From: Deltaproteobacteria bacterium
Lineage (GTDB): Bacteria > Desulfobacterota > Desulfovibrionia > Desulfovibrionales > Desulfomicrobiaceae
Length of the DNA: 40,696 nucleotides
Direction: 5' to 3'
NCBI GenBank assembly: GCA_009930495.1
Contig: RZYB01000007.1
Coordinates: 1 to 40,696 of the forward strand
Shown here: positions 8,735 through 17,348 of the stretch, in pieces
How positions within the stretch are numbered: position 1 is the first letter of the stretch
Layout: every line of letters begins with the position of its first letter
Notes under the pieces: generated by a model
What the model saw: the letters and a program-made list of their open reading frames with translations, nothing else
What the model was told of the DNA's origin: nothing
The model's database searches: none
Made by a program: the position numbers and the translations under genes

Positions 8735-9541
8735 TCAGACCCAGGTTTCGCCCCGGGCGATCACGGTCACGGGGCCGAAAATCCAGGGGGCCTCGCCTGG
8801 TTCCCGGCGCACGCCGATCTCGCCGCCACTGGGCTGCAAAACGTGCAGGCTGGTGGGAAAATTTTGCCGCCTGCCCAGCCACAGGGCCAGGGCCAGACTG
8901 CCGGACCCGCAACCCGTCTCGAAGCAGATCGAATCCGTGAACCGGACCCAGACCACGGGCCGAATGGCCTGGACGCCGTGTTCCTGCCGATGCCAGACAC
9001 ACCCCACGGCATCTTCCGCCGTCAAACCGAAACGCTGCCGCAACTCCGCCGCGACCCGGCCATAATCGGCCGGAAACGGATGCGCGCGTTCATCCAGGCA
9101 GAGATGCACAATGCCCGGTAGCCGGACCAAACCGATCCCCGGCCCGACCTCGCTGACGGCATCCACCGCCGGCATGGGCATTTCCACCCCGCACTCCAGT
9201 TCATTTCCCATGGGCACGACGCGCACGGCCAAAGGACGATCCGCACCGGAAACGCGCAACACGCCACGCCACGACCCGTTCTCGTCGGCCAATCCCCGTC
9301 CTTCCCGATACATGACTGCGGCCGCGGCCCGGCAGGCATTGCCGCAAAACTCGCCGCCCATCATGTCCAGGCGCACCGGCGTGGACGAAAGATCCAGATA
9401 GCCGACCTGTTCGGCCTGCAGGTGGTTCGCGTCCAGAAGAGTCCGGGCCAAGGGCGCGCGGTCTTCCGGAGCCACGGGATCGAGAACGAGGATCGTGGCG
9501 TTGCCTCCAGGGCTGATCTTATAGAAACGCAACGTGCGCAT
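8735..9541 (-). CDS. DapF-fold amino-acid racemase/epimerase, substrate unknown
   Basis: A 268-residue cofactor-independent two-cysteine racemase/epimerase of the diaminopimelate epimerase fold. The first catalytic region reads GGEFCGNACRAAA (Cys66, with Cys70 following) and the second reads FETGCGSGSLAL (Cys211). In true DapF these are CGNGARC and ACGTGA, and the N-terminus normally carries GNDF; here it is SPGGNATILVLD. The departures suggest a paralogue, possibly of the histidine-racemase (CntK-like) group, rather than the lysine-pathway enzyme, but no opine-metallophore genes are nearby. ATG 9541 is chosen for its strong AAGGAGG ribosome-binding site 6 bases upstream; an upstream in-frame extension lacks one. 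The gene is a single unit, divergent from uppP and convergent with flgE. Confidence 0.75.
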   Translation of the reverse strand: MRTLRFYKISPGGNATILVLDPVAPEDRAPLARTLLDANHLQAEQVGYLDLSSTPVRLDMMGGEFCGNACRAAAAVMYREGRGLADENGSWRGVLRVSGADRPLAVRVVPMGNELECGVEMPMPAVDAVSEVGPGIGLVRLPGIVHLCLDERAHPFPADYGRVAAELRQRFGLTAEDAVGCVWHRQEHGVQAIRPVVWVRFTDSICFETGCGSGSLALALWLGRRQNFPTSLHVLQPSGGEIGVRREPGEAPWIFGPVTVIARGETWV

Positions 9542-9661
9542 TGGAACCTCCTTGTGCGAAAAGCCGTGCCTAGCCCATGCCGCGCGCCTCGGCAACACCG
9601 GCTTGACCCTCCCCTATCCCCCGGTTAGGACGAACTTTTTCGACCCCAAGGCGGCACATCC

Positions 9662-10456
9662 ATGACCTCGTATCTCAATGCCATTATCCTCGGCATTGTC
9701 GAAGGACTGACCGAATTTCTGCCCGTGTCCTCCACCGGGCACCTGATCATCACCGGCCACCTACTCGGCTTCACCGGCCCCAAGGCCGAAACCTTTGAAA
9801 TCGTCATCCAGCTCGGGGCCATCCTGGCCGTGGTCGCGCTCTACTGGCCGACTTTCTGGGGTCTGATACGCCCCACAACGCGCACCTTCAGCGGCGTGCG
9901 CGGCATGTACCTTCTTTTCCTGACTTCGCTGCCAGCGGCCCTGCTCGGACTCTTCGCCCATTCCTTCATCAAGGACCATTTGTTCTCGCCCGTCACCGTG
10001 GCCGTGGCCCTGGCCGTGGGCGCCGTGGCCATCCTCATGGTGGAAAACCGAGCCAGCCGAAGCACGGTGCGCGATCTGGACGCCATCACGCCGGGCCTGG
10101 CCCTGGGCATCGGCTGCTTTCAGTGCCTGTCCCTCTGGCCGGGATTCTCGCGCTCGGCGGCAACCATCATGGGCGGCATGATTTTGGGGAGCGAACGCAA
10201 GGTGGCCGCCGAATACTCCTTCATCGCGGCCGTGCCCCTCATGTTCGCGGCCACGGGCTACGACCTGCTCAAAAGCTGGACCCTGTTCAGCCCGGACGAT
10301 TTGACAGTCCTGGCCGTGGGCTTTCTGGTGTCTTTCGTGTCGGCCTGGGCGGCGGTCAAAATTTTCATCCAGCTCCTGGGCCGTCTGACCCTGCGTTCCT
10401 TTGCCTGGTACCGGTTGGCCCTGGCACCCATCGTTCTGGCGGTGTTCTGGCCGTGA
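9662..10456 (+). CDS. uppP: Undecaprenyl-diphosphate phosphatase UppP (BacA)
   Basis: A 264-residue polytopic membrane enzyme that dephosphorylates undecaprenyl pyrophosphate on the periplasmic face, recycling the lipid carrier for peptidoglycan and O-antigen synthesis. Excess gives bacitracin resistance. The first family signature, EGLTEFLPVSSTGHL, is at about 14-28 and contains the catalytic Glu residues. The second, PGFSRSAATI, is at about 160-170 and holds the catalytic Arg/Ser cluster. About seven to eight hydrophobic segments are visible, and length matches the family. The ribosome-binding site is weak (AAGGCGG). The stop overlaps the GTG start of the CYTH gene (GTGA at 10453-10456), so the two are translationally coupled. 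Confidence 0.95.
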   Translation: MTSYLNAIILGIVEGLTEFLPVSSTGHLIITGHLLGFTGPKAETFEIVIQLGAILAVVALYWPTFWGLIRPTTRTFSGVRGMYLLFLTSLPAALLGLFAHSFIKDHLFSPVTVAVALAVGAVAILMVENRASRSTVRDLDAITPGLALGIGCFQCLSLWPGFSRSAATIMGGMILGSERKVAAEYSFIAAVPLMFAATGYDLLKSWTLFSPDDLTVLAVGFLVSFVSAWAAVKIFIQLLGRLTLRSFAWYRLALAPIVLAVFWP

Positions 10457-11067
10457 GCACGGAAACGGAGTCCAAATTCCGCCTGGACGACTGCCCGGCC
10501 CTGGAGCCTCGCCTCGCGGCCATGGGAAAACTCCGCACGCCCTGGCACTTCGAGGCCAACACGGTCTACGACCGCGACGGCGAACTCCTTGGCGCGCGCA
10601 AGCTGCTGCGCCTCAGGCAGGCTGGCGACGAGGCCCTGCTGACCTTCAAGGAACCGCTGGCCGAACCCTCGCCGGCCGGCGTCAAGGCCCTGCGCGAAGT
10701 CGAATGCGCGGTGGCGTCCTTCACCCAAATGGACCTTGTCCTGCGCGGTCTGGGCTACGTGGCGCGCCTGCGCTACGAAAAATTCCGGGCCGTGTGGGAT
10801 ATGGCCGCAGCCCGCGTTTTTCTCGACATCCTGCCCTTTGGCCATTTTCTGGAAATCGAGGGCACGCCCCAAGCCATCGCGACCACGGCCCAGGCGCTTA
10901 CGCTCGATCCGGGCCTGGCCCTCGGCGCCAATTACCACGAGCTGCACCAGGCGTGGCGGGCGGACAACGCCCTGCCGCCCATGGACGACATCCTTTTCAC
11001 CGAACCGGAAAAAACACGGCTGGCCGGCCTGCTGGGCCGCGCCGCCATCCAAGGAGAATCATGCTGA
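10453..11067 (+). CDS. CYTH-domain protein (triphosphate-tunnel / class IV cyclase-like)
   Basis: A 204-residue CYTH-superfamily protein. The ExExK signature that binds the triphosphate of the substrate sits at the extreme N-terminus (Glu4, Glu6, Lys8, in TETESKFRL). Alternating acidic and basic beta strands follow (KLLRLRQAG, LLTFKEP, REVECAV, RLRYEKFRAVW, FLDILPFGHFLEIEG), as expected for the tunnel fold. Relatives include class IV adenylate cyclase CyaB, thiamine triphosphatase and inorganic triphosphatase; this length and FLEIEG fit the CyaB-like group, but the product is not predictable. The GTG start at 10453 is supported by overlap with the uppP stop and by placing ExExK at residue 4. 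The 3' end overlaps the aminopeptidase start by 7 bases. Confidence 0.8.
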   Translation: MSTETESKFRLDDCPALEPRLAAMGKLRTPWHFEANTVYDRDGELLGARKLLRLRQAGDEALLTFKEPLAEPSPAGVKALREVECAVASFTQMDLVLRGLGYVARLRYEKFRAVWDMAAARVFLDILPFGHFLEIEGTPQAIATTAQALTLDPGLALGANYHELHQAWRADNALPPMDDILFTEPEKTRLAGLLGRAAIQGESC

Positions 11068-12275
11068 CCGAAATCCAGCTCGAAAAATATGCCCAGGTTC
11101 TTTTCTGGGGCATGCAAAAAGCCCGCGTCACCCCCTTTGTCCCCGGCGATATCGTGCTCGTACGCACGGATCTGGCCGCCCTTCCCCTGGCCGAAAAGGT
11201 CCAGATCCTACTCCTGACCAAGGGGCTCAATCCCGTGGTGCGCATCAATCCGACAAGCGGCCTCGAAAAAGGCTATTACACCGCGGCCGGAGCCGACCAG
11301 CTGTCCTTCGTCGTCCCCGGGGACCGGGAATTGTACGAACGTCTGGATGGCCTAATCTCGCTTTTGGCCCCGGATTCCATCACTCACCTGAAGGATACAC
11401 CGCCAACCAAAATCGCCACCGCCGCCCTGGCCCGCAAATACCTGCGCGACATCCTGGACCAGCGCGAGGCCGAACGCCACTTCGGCTGGACCCTGTGCCT
11501 CATGCCCACGCCCGCCCTGGCCGAAAACGCGGGCCTGAGCGAAGCCGACTATACGGCCCAAATCGTGCGCGCGGCCTATCTGGATGACGTGGACCCGGCC
11601 ACGACCTGGGAGAACATTTTCCGCGAGGCCGAAGCAGTTAAAACATGGCTCAACGCCATGGACGTGGACCATTACCATGTGCGCTCCGCCGGCACGGACC
11701 TGCGCGTGTATCCCGGCCAGTCCCGACGCTGGATCGGCGTATCCGGTCACAACATCCCGAGTTTCGAACTCTTCCTCTCACCGGACTACCGTCGGACCGA
11801 AGGCGTCTACCACGCGGATCAGCCATCTTATCGCAACGGCAACCTGGTCAGCGGCGTGACCCTTGAATTCCGCGAGGGCAGGGCCACGGTGCTCAAAGCC
11901 GACCAGGGTGCTGATTTCGTCCGCTCCCAGTTGGAAATGGATCCCGGCGCCTGCCAGTTGGGCGAATTTTCCCTGACCGACAAACGCTTTTCGCGCATCG
12001 ACGCCTTCATGGCCCACACCCTGTTCGACGAAAACTTCGGCGGCGCGAACGGCAACTGCCACGTGGCCGTGGGCGCATCCTACGCCGACACCTATGCCGG
12101 CGACCCGGCCGATCTGACACCGCAACGCAAGCAGGAACTGGGTTTTAACGACTCGGCCCTGCACTGGGATCTGGTCAACACCGAGTCCAAAACGGTCACG
12201 GCCGTGCTCACAAACGGCCAAAGCGTGGTCGTCTACGCCGACGGCATGTTCCAATTCGACGCGGCCCAAAAATAA
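11061..12275 (+). CDS. M29-family metallo-aminopeptidase
   Basis: A 404-residue aminopeptidase of peptidase family M29 (AmpS/PepS/thermophilic aminopeptidase T type), which removes N-terminal residues from peptides in the cytoplasm using a two-metal centre. Candidate metal ligands and catalytic residues are Glu236 (IPSFELFLSP, matching the family's GEVFTSP position), Glu302 (QLGEF), His334 and Tyr341 (GNCHVAVGASY), and His368/Asp370 (HWDLVN). Assignment is by pattern, not alignment. ATG 11061 has AAGGAG 5 bases upstream, inside the CYTH gene. It is the third gene of the uppP-CYTH-M29 unit; no transcription terminator in its own direction is visible after it. Confidence 0.88.
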   Translation: MLTEIQLEKYAQVLFWGMQKARVTPFVPGDIVLVRTDLAALPLAEKVQILLLTKGLNPVVRINPTSGLEKGYYTAAGADQLSFVVPGDRELYERLDGLISLLAPDSITHLKDTPPTKIATAALARKYLRDILDQREAERHFGWTLCLMPTPALAENAGLSEADYTAQIVRAAYLDDVDPATTWENIFREAEAVKTWLNAMDVDHYHVRSAGTDLRVYPGQSRRWIGVSGHNIPSFELFLSPDYRRTEGVYHADQPSYRNGNLVSGVTLEFREGRATVLKADQGADFVRSQLEMDPGACQLGEFSLTDKRFSRIDAFMAHTLFDENFGGANGNCHVAVGASYADTYAGDPADLTPQRKQELGFNDSALHWDLVNTESKTVTAVLTNGQSVVVYADGMFQFDAAQK

Positions 12276-12292
12276 CCCCGGACCCGGCGCAC

Positions 12293-12327
12293 AAAAAAGG
12301 GTCCGCCAGCACCATGCCGGCGGACCC
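12293..12327 (-). terminator. Intrinsic terminator of the minus-strand ACT/UPF0210 operon
   Basis: A perfect 9-bp stem, GGGTCCGCC (12299-12307) with GGCGGACCC (12319-12327). On the minus strand it is followed by six T (12293-12298). It lies 25 bases after the stop of the small coiled-coil gene. On the plus strand there is no T-tract, so it is mainly a minus-strand terminator. Confidence 0.85.
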
Positions 12328-12351
12328 TCGTGCATTCAAACAGGGCAACGT

Positions 12352-12729
12352 CTATTTGCCGTGGTGCAAATCCTCGCCGATTTCCTGGAGCAAGGTCTGG
12401 ATCACGGCCAGTTTATCACGGTGCTTGCCGTCCAGGCGTTGGTCCAGATCCTGGGTGGCATGGGCCATTTCCCGGACTTGATTTTCCATGGTCATGCTGG
12501 TTGTCCTACGCGGCAGGGAATTGAGTTCCGTGACCTTGCCGTCCAAAACAGTGTGTCGATTGTCCAGGTCGAGCACGGCCTGGTTCAGGCTTTTGAGCTC
12601 CTCGATTTCGCGGCCCAGGCCGGTCACGTTTTGCTGCAGGGCATAGAAAAAGACAAAAAGCAGCAGCAGCGCGGCCATGGCAATACCCACGGCGATCCGA
12701 TCCGTTCCAACCTTTTCCTTCAAATCCAT
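12352..12729 (-). CDS. Small membrane-anchored coiled-coil protein, function unknown
   Basis: A 125-residue protein not recognised as a named family. A short charged N-terminus (MDLKEKVGTDR) is followed by one transmembrane helix at about 12-31 (IAVGIAMAALLLLFVFFYAL). A long hydrophilic helical region with heptad-like Leu/Val spacing runs from about 36 to 115, rich in Glu, Asp, Arg and Gln, and the protein ends in HHGK. It looks like a single-pass protein with a coiled coil. ATG 12729 follows GCAGGAGGG, a strong ribosome-binding site; upstream in-frame codons lack one. It is last of the ACT-UPF0210-coiled-coil gene string, 47 bases after the UPF0210 stop, and is followed by a terminator. Confidence 0.7.
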   Translation of the reverse strand: MDLKEKVGTDRIAVGIAMAALLLLFVFFYALQQNVTGLGREIEELKSLNQAVLDLDNRHTVLDGKVTELNSLPRRTTSMTMENQVREMAHATQDLDQRLDGKHRDKLAVIQTLLQEIGEDLHHGK

Positions 12730-12776
12730 AATCCCTCCTGCGTGACAAAATCCGCACACCATGACCGGGCGCCCAA

Positions 12777-14150
12777 TTAATTGATAAGCGCCTGCAAGGG
12801 CGCGGGAATGGCTCCACCCCGGCCGATAAATCCGCCGGACACGTTATTGCAGCGCACCGGCATGATTTCGGCCTCGCCCAACAGACCTCCGAAAAAGACC
12901 TTGTCTCCGGCTTTTTTACCCAACACCGGGATAAGGCGGGCGGCCGTGGTTTTTTTGTTGATCATGCCGATGGCCATTTCGTCGGCAATAATCCCGGACA
13001 AGGTTTCAGCTGTTGTGTCCCCGGGCAGGGCGACCATGTCCAGACCCACGGAGCAGACAGCGGTCATGGCTTCGAGCTTCTCCAGGCAAAGCTGTCCACT
13101 GGAGGCGGCCGCCGCGATATTGAGATCCTCGCTGACCGGAATAAACGCGCCGCTGAGGCCCCCGACACGGGAGCTGGCAAAGGCCCCGCCTTTCTTCACG
13201 GCGTCGTTGAGCATGGCCAGGGCGGCCGTGGAGCCGGGGACACCAATGGCACCCAGACCCAGGGACTGGAAGATCTCGCCGACGCTGTCACCGACATTGG
13301 GGGTCGGAGCCAGGGACAGATCGACGATGCCGAACTCCACACCCAGAAGCCGGGCCACTTCGCGGCCAATGATCTCGCCGACGCGGGTCACTTTGTAGGC
13401 CGTACGTTTGATGACATCGGCCAGCTGCCCCAAATGGGCGCCAGGGTTGTCGGCCACGGCCCGGTCAATGGCCTTCCTGACCACGCCAGGGCCACTGACC
13501 CCGACGTTGATGACCGAGCTGGCCTCGCCCACGCCGAGATAGGCTCCGGCCATGAAGGGCACATCCTCCGGGATGTTGGCAAAGACGACCAGCTTGGCGC
13601 AACCCAATGCGTCGCGGTCCTTGGTACGCTCGGCCGTGGCCTTGATGGTCCGCCCCATGAGGGCCACGGCGTCCATGTTGATGCCGGCACGGGTCGTGGC
13701 CACATTAACGGACGAACACATGCGGTCGGTCACGTCCAAGGCCTCGGGGATGGCTTCGATCAGGGCCAGGTCACCCTTGGCCATGCCTTTCTCGACCAGG
13801 GCTCCGAAGCCGCCGATGAAATCGACGTTCACATCCTTGGCGGCCCTGTCCAAAGTCTTGGCGACCTCGATCATGCCCCGGCTGTCGAACGGCGCGGCGG
13901 CCACGGCGATGGGGCTGACCGAAATGCGCTTGTTGACCACCGGGATGCCGTAGCGGTCTCCAACCTCGTCGCACACGGTGACCAGATCCTTGGCCAAGGT
14001 GGTGATGCGGGTATAAATGGTGTCGGTGAACCGGGACAGGTCGTGCGAGGCGCAGTCCAGAAGGCTGATGCCCAGGGTTACGGTGCGCACATCCAGGTTC
14101 TCGTTCTTGATCATGGACAATGTAGACAGAACTTCGCGGTCATTAAGCAT
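12777..14150 (-). CDS. UPF0210 (PFL-like, DUF711) protein
   Basis: A 457-residue cytoplasmic protein of the UPF0210 family, which shares the glycyl-radical-enzyme-like barrel but has no established reaction. Visible conserved stretches include [17 protein letters not shown] near the N-terminus, [52 protein letters not shown] and [17 protein letters not shown] at the end. I see no canonical glycyl-radical RVxGY-type motif. ATG 14150 is chosen because AGGAG lies 7 bases upstream and the family begins with a short M-x-x-x-E/D-V-L-x-T segment. It follows the ACT-domain gene by 10 bases; this pairing (UPF0237-UPF0210) recurs in many genomes and suggests that the ACT protein regulates or partners it. 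Confidence 0.88.
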   Translation of the reverse strand: MLNDREVLSTLSMIKNENLDVRTVTLGISLLDCASHDLSRFTDTIYTRITTLAKDLVTVCDEVGDRYGIPVVNKRISVSPIAVAAAPFDSRGMIEVAKTLDRAAKDVNVDFIGGFGALVEKGMAKGDLALIEAIPEALDVTDRMCSSVNVATTRAGINMDAVALMGRTIKATAERTKDRDALGCAKLVVFANIPEDVPFMAGAYLGVGEASSVINVGVSGPGVVRKAIDRAVADNPGAHLGQLADVIKRTAYKVTRVGEIIGREVARLLGVEFGIVDLSLAPTPNVGDSVGEIFQSLGLGAIGVPGSTAALAMLNDAVKKGGAFASSRVGGLSGAFIPVSEDLNIAAAASSGQLCLEKLEAMTAVCSVGLDMVALPGDTTAETLSGIIADEMAIGMINKKTTAARLIPVLGKKAGDKVFFGGLLGEAEIMPVRCNNVSGGFIGRGGAIPAPLQALIN

Positions 14151-14160
14151 GCCGGATCTC

Positions 14161-14718
14161 CTAAATGCGGTGAATCGTTTCAAAAATATCGCGGTGCTGA
14201 ACGGATACGTCCAGCCCGAATCCGGAGCAGGCATCCTGCATGACGTGACGCAAACGGCGGTGGTCGACGCCCTGGGGCATGTCCACCTCGAAAATCATGA
14301 TCATTTCATCCACGCCCGCCTCCTGGGTGATGATGGCCCGAAAGTTGGTCACATTGCAGGACAGGGACGCGATGGCCGCGGTCACGCCGGAAATGGTGCC
14401 AGGCTTGTCCGCGCCCCTGGTGGTGATGACAAAAGGCTGGGCCGCGTCGCTCTTGGGCGCGGGCACAGTGGTCATGGGCCGCAGATGGGCGCTTAAATCC
14501 ATGGAGTCCAAGGACCGGTTCAACGCCTGTCCGATTTCTTCCAGGGGATGATTATCCGGATTGAGCACGATGAAAATGGACGCGAACTCGGTTTGCAGAA
14601 TGGTCTGACTGACGTCCTCGATATTGCAGCCATGTTCGAATAAAATTGTCGATATATTAGCCAGAATGCCCGGCTTATCCTTACCGATGACAGAGAGCAC
14701 GAATTTTTGCATAGACAT
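14161..14718 (-). CDS. Tandem ACT-domain regulatory protein (UPF0237/GcvR-like)
   Basis: A 185-residue protein made of two ACT domains, ligand-binding folds that usually sense amino acids. The first covers about 5-75 ([18 protein letters not shown] is its opening strand and helix) and the second about 95-172 ([20 protein letters not shown]). Each has the diagnostic DKPG turn. No DNA-binding or enzymatic domain is present, so it probably works through a partner, most likely the UPF0210 protein encoded 10 bases downstream. Resemblance to GcvR of the glycine cleavage system is only architectural. ATG 14718 has GGAGG 6 bases upstream. The gene is divergent from purT, 131 bases away; no clear promoter was found in that gap. 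Confidence 0.85.
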   Translation of the reverse strand: MSMQKFVLSVIGKDKPGILANISTILFEHGCNIEDVSQTILQTEFASIFIVLNPDNHPLEEIGQALNRSLDSMDLSAHLRPMTTVPAPKSDAAQPFVITTRGADKPGTISGVTAAIASLSCNVTNFRAIITQEAGVDEMIMIFEVDMPQGVDHRRLRHVMQDACSGFGLDVSVQHRDIFETIHRI

Positions 14719-14849
14719 GTAGACCTCCAAAAAAGTCCTGTTCTTTTGCGCGGGGCCGCCAGGAGCGTCAAGCCTTTTACGGTCCTGGCCAAGCGACGAC
14801 GGATAAGCTAGGGAGCCCGCACCGCACACCAATCACGCACGAGGTAGAC

Positions 14850-16031
14850 ATGACACGCATTGGAACCCCCCTCTCCCCCACGGCCACCAAGGTTCTCATG
14901 CTCGGCTCCGGCGAGCTGGGCAAGGAAGTGGTTATCGAACTCCAACGCCTGGGCGTGGAAGTCATCACCGTGGATCGCTATGCCAACGCCCCGGCCATGC
15001 AGGTCGCCCACCGCGCATACTCCGTGTCCATGCTGGACGGAGCGGCCCTGCGCCGGATCATCGAATCCGAAAAGCCCGAGTACATCGTTCCTGAAATCGA
15101 GGCCATCGCCACGGACACCCTGGTTGAGCTGGAAGCCGAAGGCTTCACCGTCATCCCCACGGCCCGCGCCGCGAAACTGACCATGAACCGCGAAGGCATC
15201 CGCCGTCTGGCCGCCGAGGAACTGGGTCTGGCGACCTCGCCCTACCGATTCGCCGAAACCCATGCCGAATATCTCGCCGCCATCAACGCCGTGGGTATGC
15301 CCTGCGTGGTCAAGCCCATCATGAGCTCCTCAGGCAAGGGACAGTCCGTGGTCGGAACCCCGGACGACATCGAAAACGCCTGGAAATACGCCCAGGAGGG
15401 TGGTCGCACCGGCGCGGGCAAGGTCATTGTCGAGGGCTTCGTGGATTTCGACTACGAAATCACCCTGCTCACGGTCCGCCATAGTGGCGGCACGACTTTT
15501 TGCGCGCCCATCGGGCATTACCAGAAAGACGGGGACTACCAGCAATCCTGGCAGCCCCAGCCCATGAGCGAGACAGCGCTGAACGAGGCACGGCGCATGG
15601 CCGAAGCCGTGACCGGCGCACTCGGGGGGCGCGGTATCTTTGGAGTGGAACTTTTCGTCAAGGGCGACAAGGTCTACTTCAGCGAGGTTTCGCCCCGCCC
15701 CCACGACACCGGGCTTGTCACCCTCATCTCTCAGGATTTGTCCGAATTCGCCCTGCACGCCCGGGCCATTTTGGGCTTGCCCGTGCCAACCATCCGCCAG
15801 CACGGACCATCGGCTTCAAGCGTCATTCTGGTTGAAGGCGCTTCCACGCGGGTCCGTTTTGGAGGCCTCGAAAAGGCTCTTGCCGAGCCGGACACGGACC
15901 TGCGCCTGTTCGGCAAGCCGGAAGTTTCTGGCAAACGACGCATGGGCGTGGTCGTGGCCAGGGACGAAAACGTGGACAAGGCCGTGGCCAAGGCCAAGCG
16001 CGCGGCGGCGGCGATCACGACCGAACTCTGA
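14850..16031 (+). CDS. purT: Formate-dependent GAR transformylase PurT
   Basis: A 393-residue ATP-grasp enzyme that makes formyl-GAR in purine synthesis from free formate and ATP instead of formyl-tetrahydrofolate. The N-terminal nucleotide fold starts with [19 protein letters not shown] at about 14-32. The ATP-grasp region contains [18 protein letters not shown] near 150-167, and the catalytic acidic and metal-binding residues are in [25 protein letters not shown] near 267-291. Length equals that of the Escherichia coli protein. CACGAGGTAGAC supplies the ribosome-binding site before ATG 14850. Using formate directly suits an organism that produces and consumes formate with hydrogen. The DUF2059 gene follows 155 bases downstream; nothing notable was seen in that gap. 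Confidence 0.97.
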   Translation: MTRIGTPLSPTATKVLMLGSGELGKEVVIELQRLGVEVITVDRYANAPAMQVAHRAYSVSMLDGAALRRIIESEKPEYIVPEIEAIATDTLVELEAEGFTVIPTARAAKLTMNREGIRRLAAEELGLATSPYRFAETHAEYLAAINAVGMPCVVKPIMSSSGKGQSVVGTPDDIENAWKYAQEGGRTGAGKVIVEGFVDFDYEITLLTVRHSGGTTFCAPIGHYQKDGDYQQSWQPQPMSETALNEARRMAEAVTGALGGRGIFGVELFVKGDKVYFSEVSPRPHDTGLVTLISQDLSEFALHARAILGLPVPTIRQHGPSASSVILVEGASTRVRFGGLEKALAEPDTDLRLFGKPEVSGKRRMGVVVARDENVDKAVAKAKRAAAAITTEL

Positions 16032-16186
16032 ACATGGCGGGCCAAGGAATTTCTTGTCTTCCGCCAAGGCCTCCACTAGATAGAGCCATCCCGGCGATAT
16101 CCGCCAACCACCCAGGCAGATCCCGTTACGCATCGGCAGCAATGCGGCGCAACCGGACCGCGTCCGATCGCAGTCAAGGAGACTTC

Positions 16187-16726
16187 ATGTTCAAAAAATT
16201 TGTTCTTGTGTGTTGTTTTGTTTTGACGTGTGCCCCAGCCTACAGCGGCGTCAAGGAACACCGTGCCCTGGCCGAGGAACTCATCAAGATCACCGATGGG
16301 GACACGGTCATGGAAAAAATGAAGGCCCAGGTGGCCATGATCTTCCAGCAGATCACGGCCCAGATGAATGTCCAGGAAGCCGACAAGCCCAAGCTTGAGA
16401 AATATTCCAAGCGGTTCGATGCCATCCTCAAAGAGGATATGTCCTGGAACAAGGTGAAGGACCAGTATCTGGATCTCTACACCAAGGTCTTCACCGAAGA
16501 GGAAACCAAGGGTTTGGTTGATTTTTACAAATCCGACCTGGGCAAGAAGGTCACGGCCAAAATGCCCGAGCTCATGCAGCAGAGCATGACCGTGGCCCGG
16601 TCGTACATGCAGAACGTGGTCCCCAAGCTGGAAGGTCTGACCGAGGAAATGCGCAAGGAATTCGCTCCGGCCGCGCCCGCCGCTCCTGCTCCCGCGCCAG
16701 CCCCCCAGAAAGACGGCAAAAAATAA
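16187..16726 (+). CDS. Secreted DUF2059 protein
   Basis: A 179-residue protein with a cleavable signal peptide (basic MFKK, then a hydrophobic core to about residue 17, with likely cleavage after APAYS at about 22). The mature part, about 25-150, is an all-helical DUF2059 domain, recognisable from EEETKGLVDFYKSDLGKKVTAKMPEL. The C-terminus is an unstructured Ala/Pro tail ending QKDGKK. DUF2059 proteins are periplasmic and of unknown function. AAGGAG at 16176-16181 sets the start at ATG 16187. Two Cys residues (VCCF) lie in the hydrophobic core with no proper lipobox, so lipoprotein processing is unlikely. The gene has its own strong terminator (16750-16786). Confidence 0.85.
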   Translation: MFKKFVLVCCFVLTCAPAYSGVKEHRALAEELIKITDGDTVMEKMKAQVAMIFQQITAQMNVQEADKPKLEKYSKRFDAILKEDMSWNKVKDQYLDLYTKVFTEEETKGLVDFYKSDLGKKVTAKMPELMQQSMTVARSYMQNVVPKLEGLTEEMRKEFAPAAPAAPAPAPAPQKDGKK

Positions 16727-16749
16727 TTCTCCCGGAATCAGGACTCATG

Positions 16750-16786
16750 AAGGCTCCCCGGAATTACCGGCGGAGCCTTTTTTTTT
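16750..16786 (+). terminator. Intrinsic terminator after the DUF2059 gene
   Basis: AAGGCTCC (16750-16757) pairs with GGAGCCTT (16772-16779), with an inner CCGG/CCGG extending the stem, and is followed by nine T (16778-16786). It lies 24 bases after the stop. It also shields the convergent hydrogenase-protease gene from read-through. Confidence 0.93.
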
Positions 16787-16805
16787 GCGCGCGGCCGGGA
16801 TGGGT

Positions 16806-17276
16806 TCAGGACGCCAGCAGGGCGCGGATTTCGCGCCGGGCGGCTTCCTGGAAGGCAGGGTACGCAGCCTTGAGCGGCGCGGACAGTTCCATGGACCATT
16901 CAGTGATGGTCAGCGGCTCGACGCCGATGACGACGAGTTCGGGGCGATGCCCGAGCAGGCTGGCCATTTTCAAGGAATCGAGCAGGTCAATGTCGTGCAG
17001 GGACAGGCTTTGTTCCTCGTTGTCGCGCAGGTTGGCCTCGGTGAACCGATACACCGTGCCCGGCTCCTTGCCACCCTTGACCGCGTCCAGCACGAGCACT
17101 TTTTCGTATTCCTGAAAAATATAAAAAATATCCTGGGTAAAGGTGGCCCCATCCAAAAAATCGACCAGGCTGGAATCCCATTCACTTTCCTTGGCCAGAT
17201 CGTTGACCGCGTGGACGCCCGCGCCTTCATCGGTCAGCAGCAGATTTCCCACCCCAAGCACCAAAAGTCGTTTCAT
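16806..17276 (-). CDS. hysD: Hydrogenase maturation endopeptidase for the [NiFeSe] enzyme
   Basis: A 156-residue protease of the HybD/HyaD/HycI family (peptidase M52). It senses nickel in the immature large subunit and removes the C-terminal extension after the final His. The fold signature GVGNLLLTDEGAGVHAV starts at residue 9. The three nickel-sensing ligands known in HybD (Glu16, Asp62, His93) correspond to Glu17, Asp64 (VLDAV) and His94 (SLHDID). The substrate is probably HysA just upstream, whose tail of 15 residues after His502 would be cut. ATG 17276 follows AGGGAGA; a longer frame runs back through the terminator and is rejected. A strong terminator separates it from hysA, so it is expressed by read-through or from an unseen promoter. 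Confidence 0.92.
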   Translation of the reverse strand: MKRLLVLGVGNLLLTDEGAGVHAVNDLAKESEWDSSLVDFLDGATFTQDIFYIFQEYEKVLVLDAVKGGKEPGTVYRFTEANLRDNEEQSLSLHDIDLLDSLKMASLLGHRPELVVIGVEPLTITEWSMELSAPLKAAYPAFQEAARREIRALLAS

Positions 17277-17299
17277 TGAATCTCCCTTGGCCAAATCTG

Positions 17300-17325
17300 A
17301 AAAAAAAGGGCCGGTTTCCCGGCCC
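17300..17325 (-). terminator. Intrinsic terminator between hysA and the endopeptidase gene
   Basis: On the minus strand GGGCCGG, loop GAAA and CCGGCCC (stem arms 17319-17325 and 17308-17314) are followed by eight T (17300-17307). It starts 23 bases after the hysA stop and ends 23 bases before the protease ATG, the layout expected for limiting maturase expression relative to structural subunits. Confidence 0.9.
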
Positions 17326-17348
17326 TCTCGTGATACCACTAATCCGCG

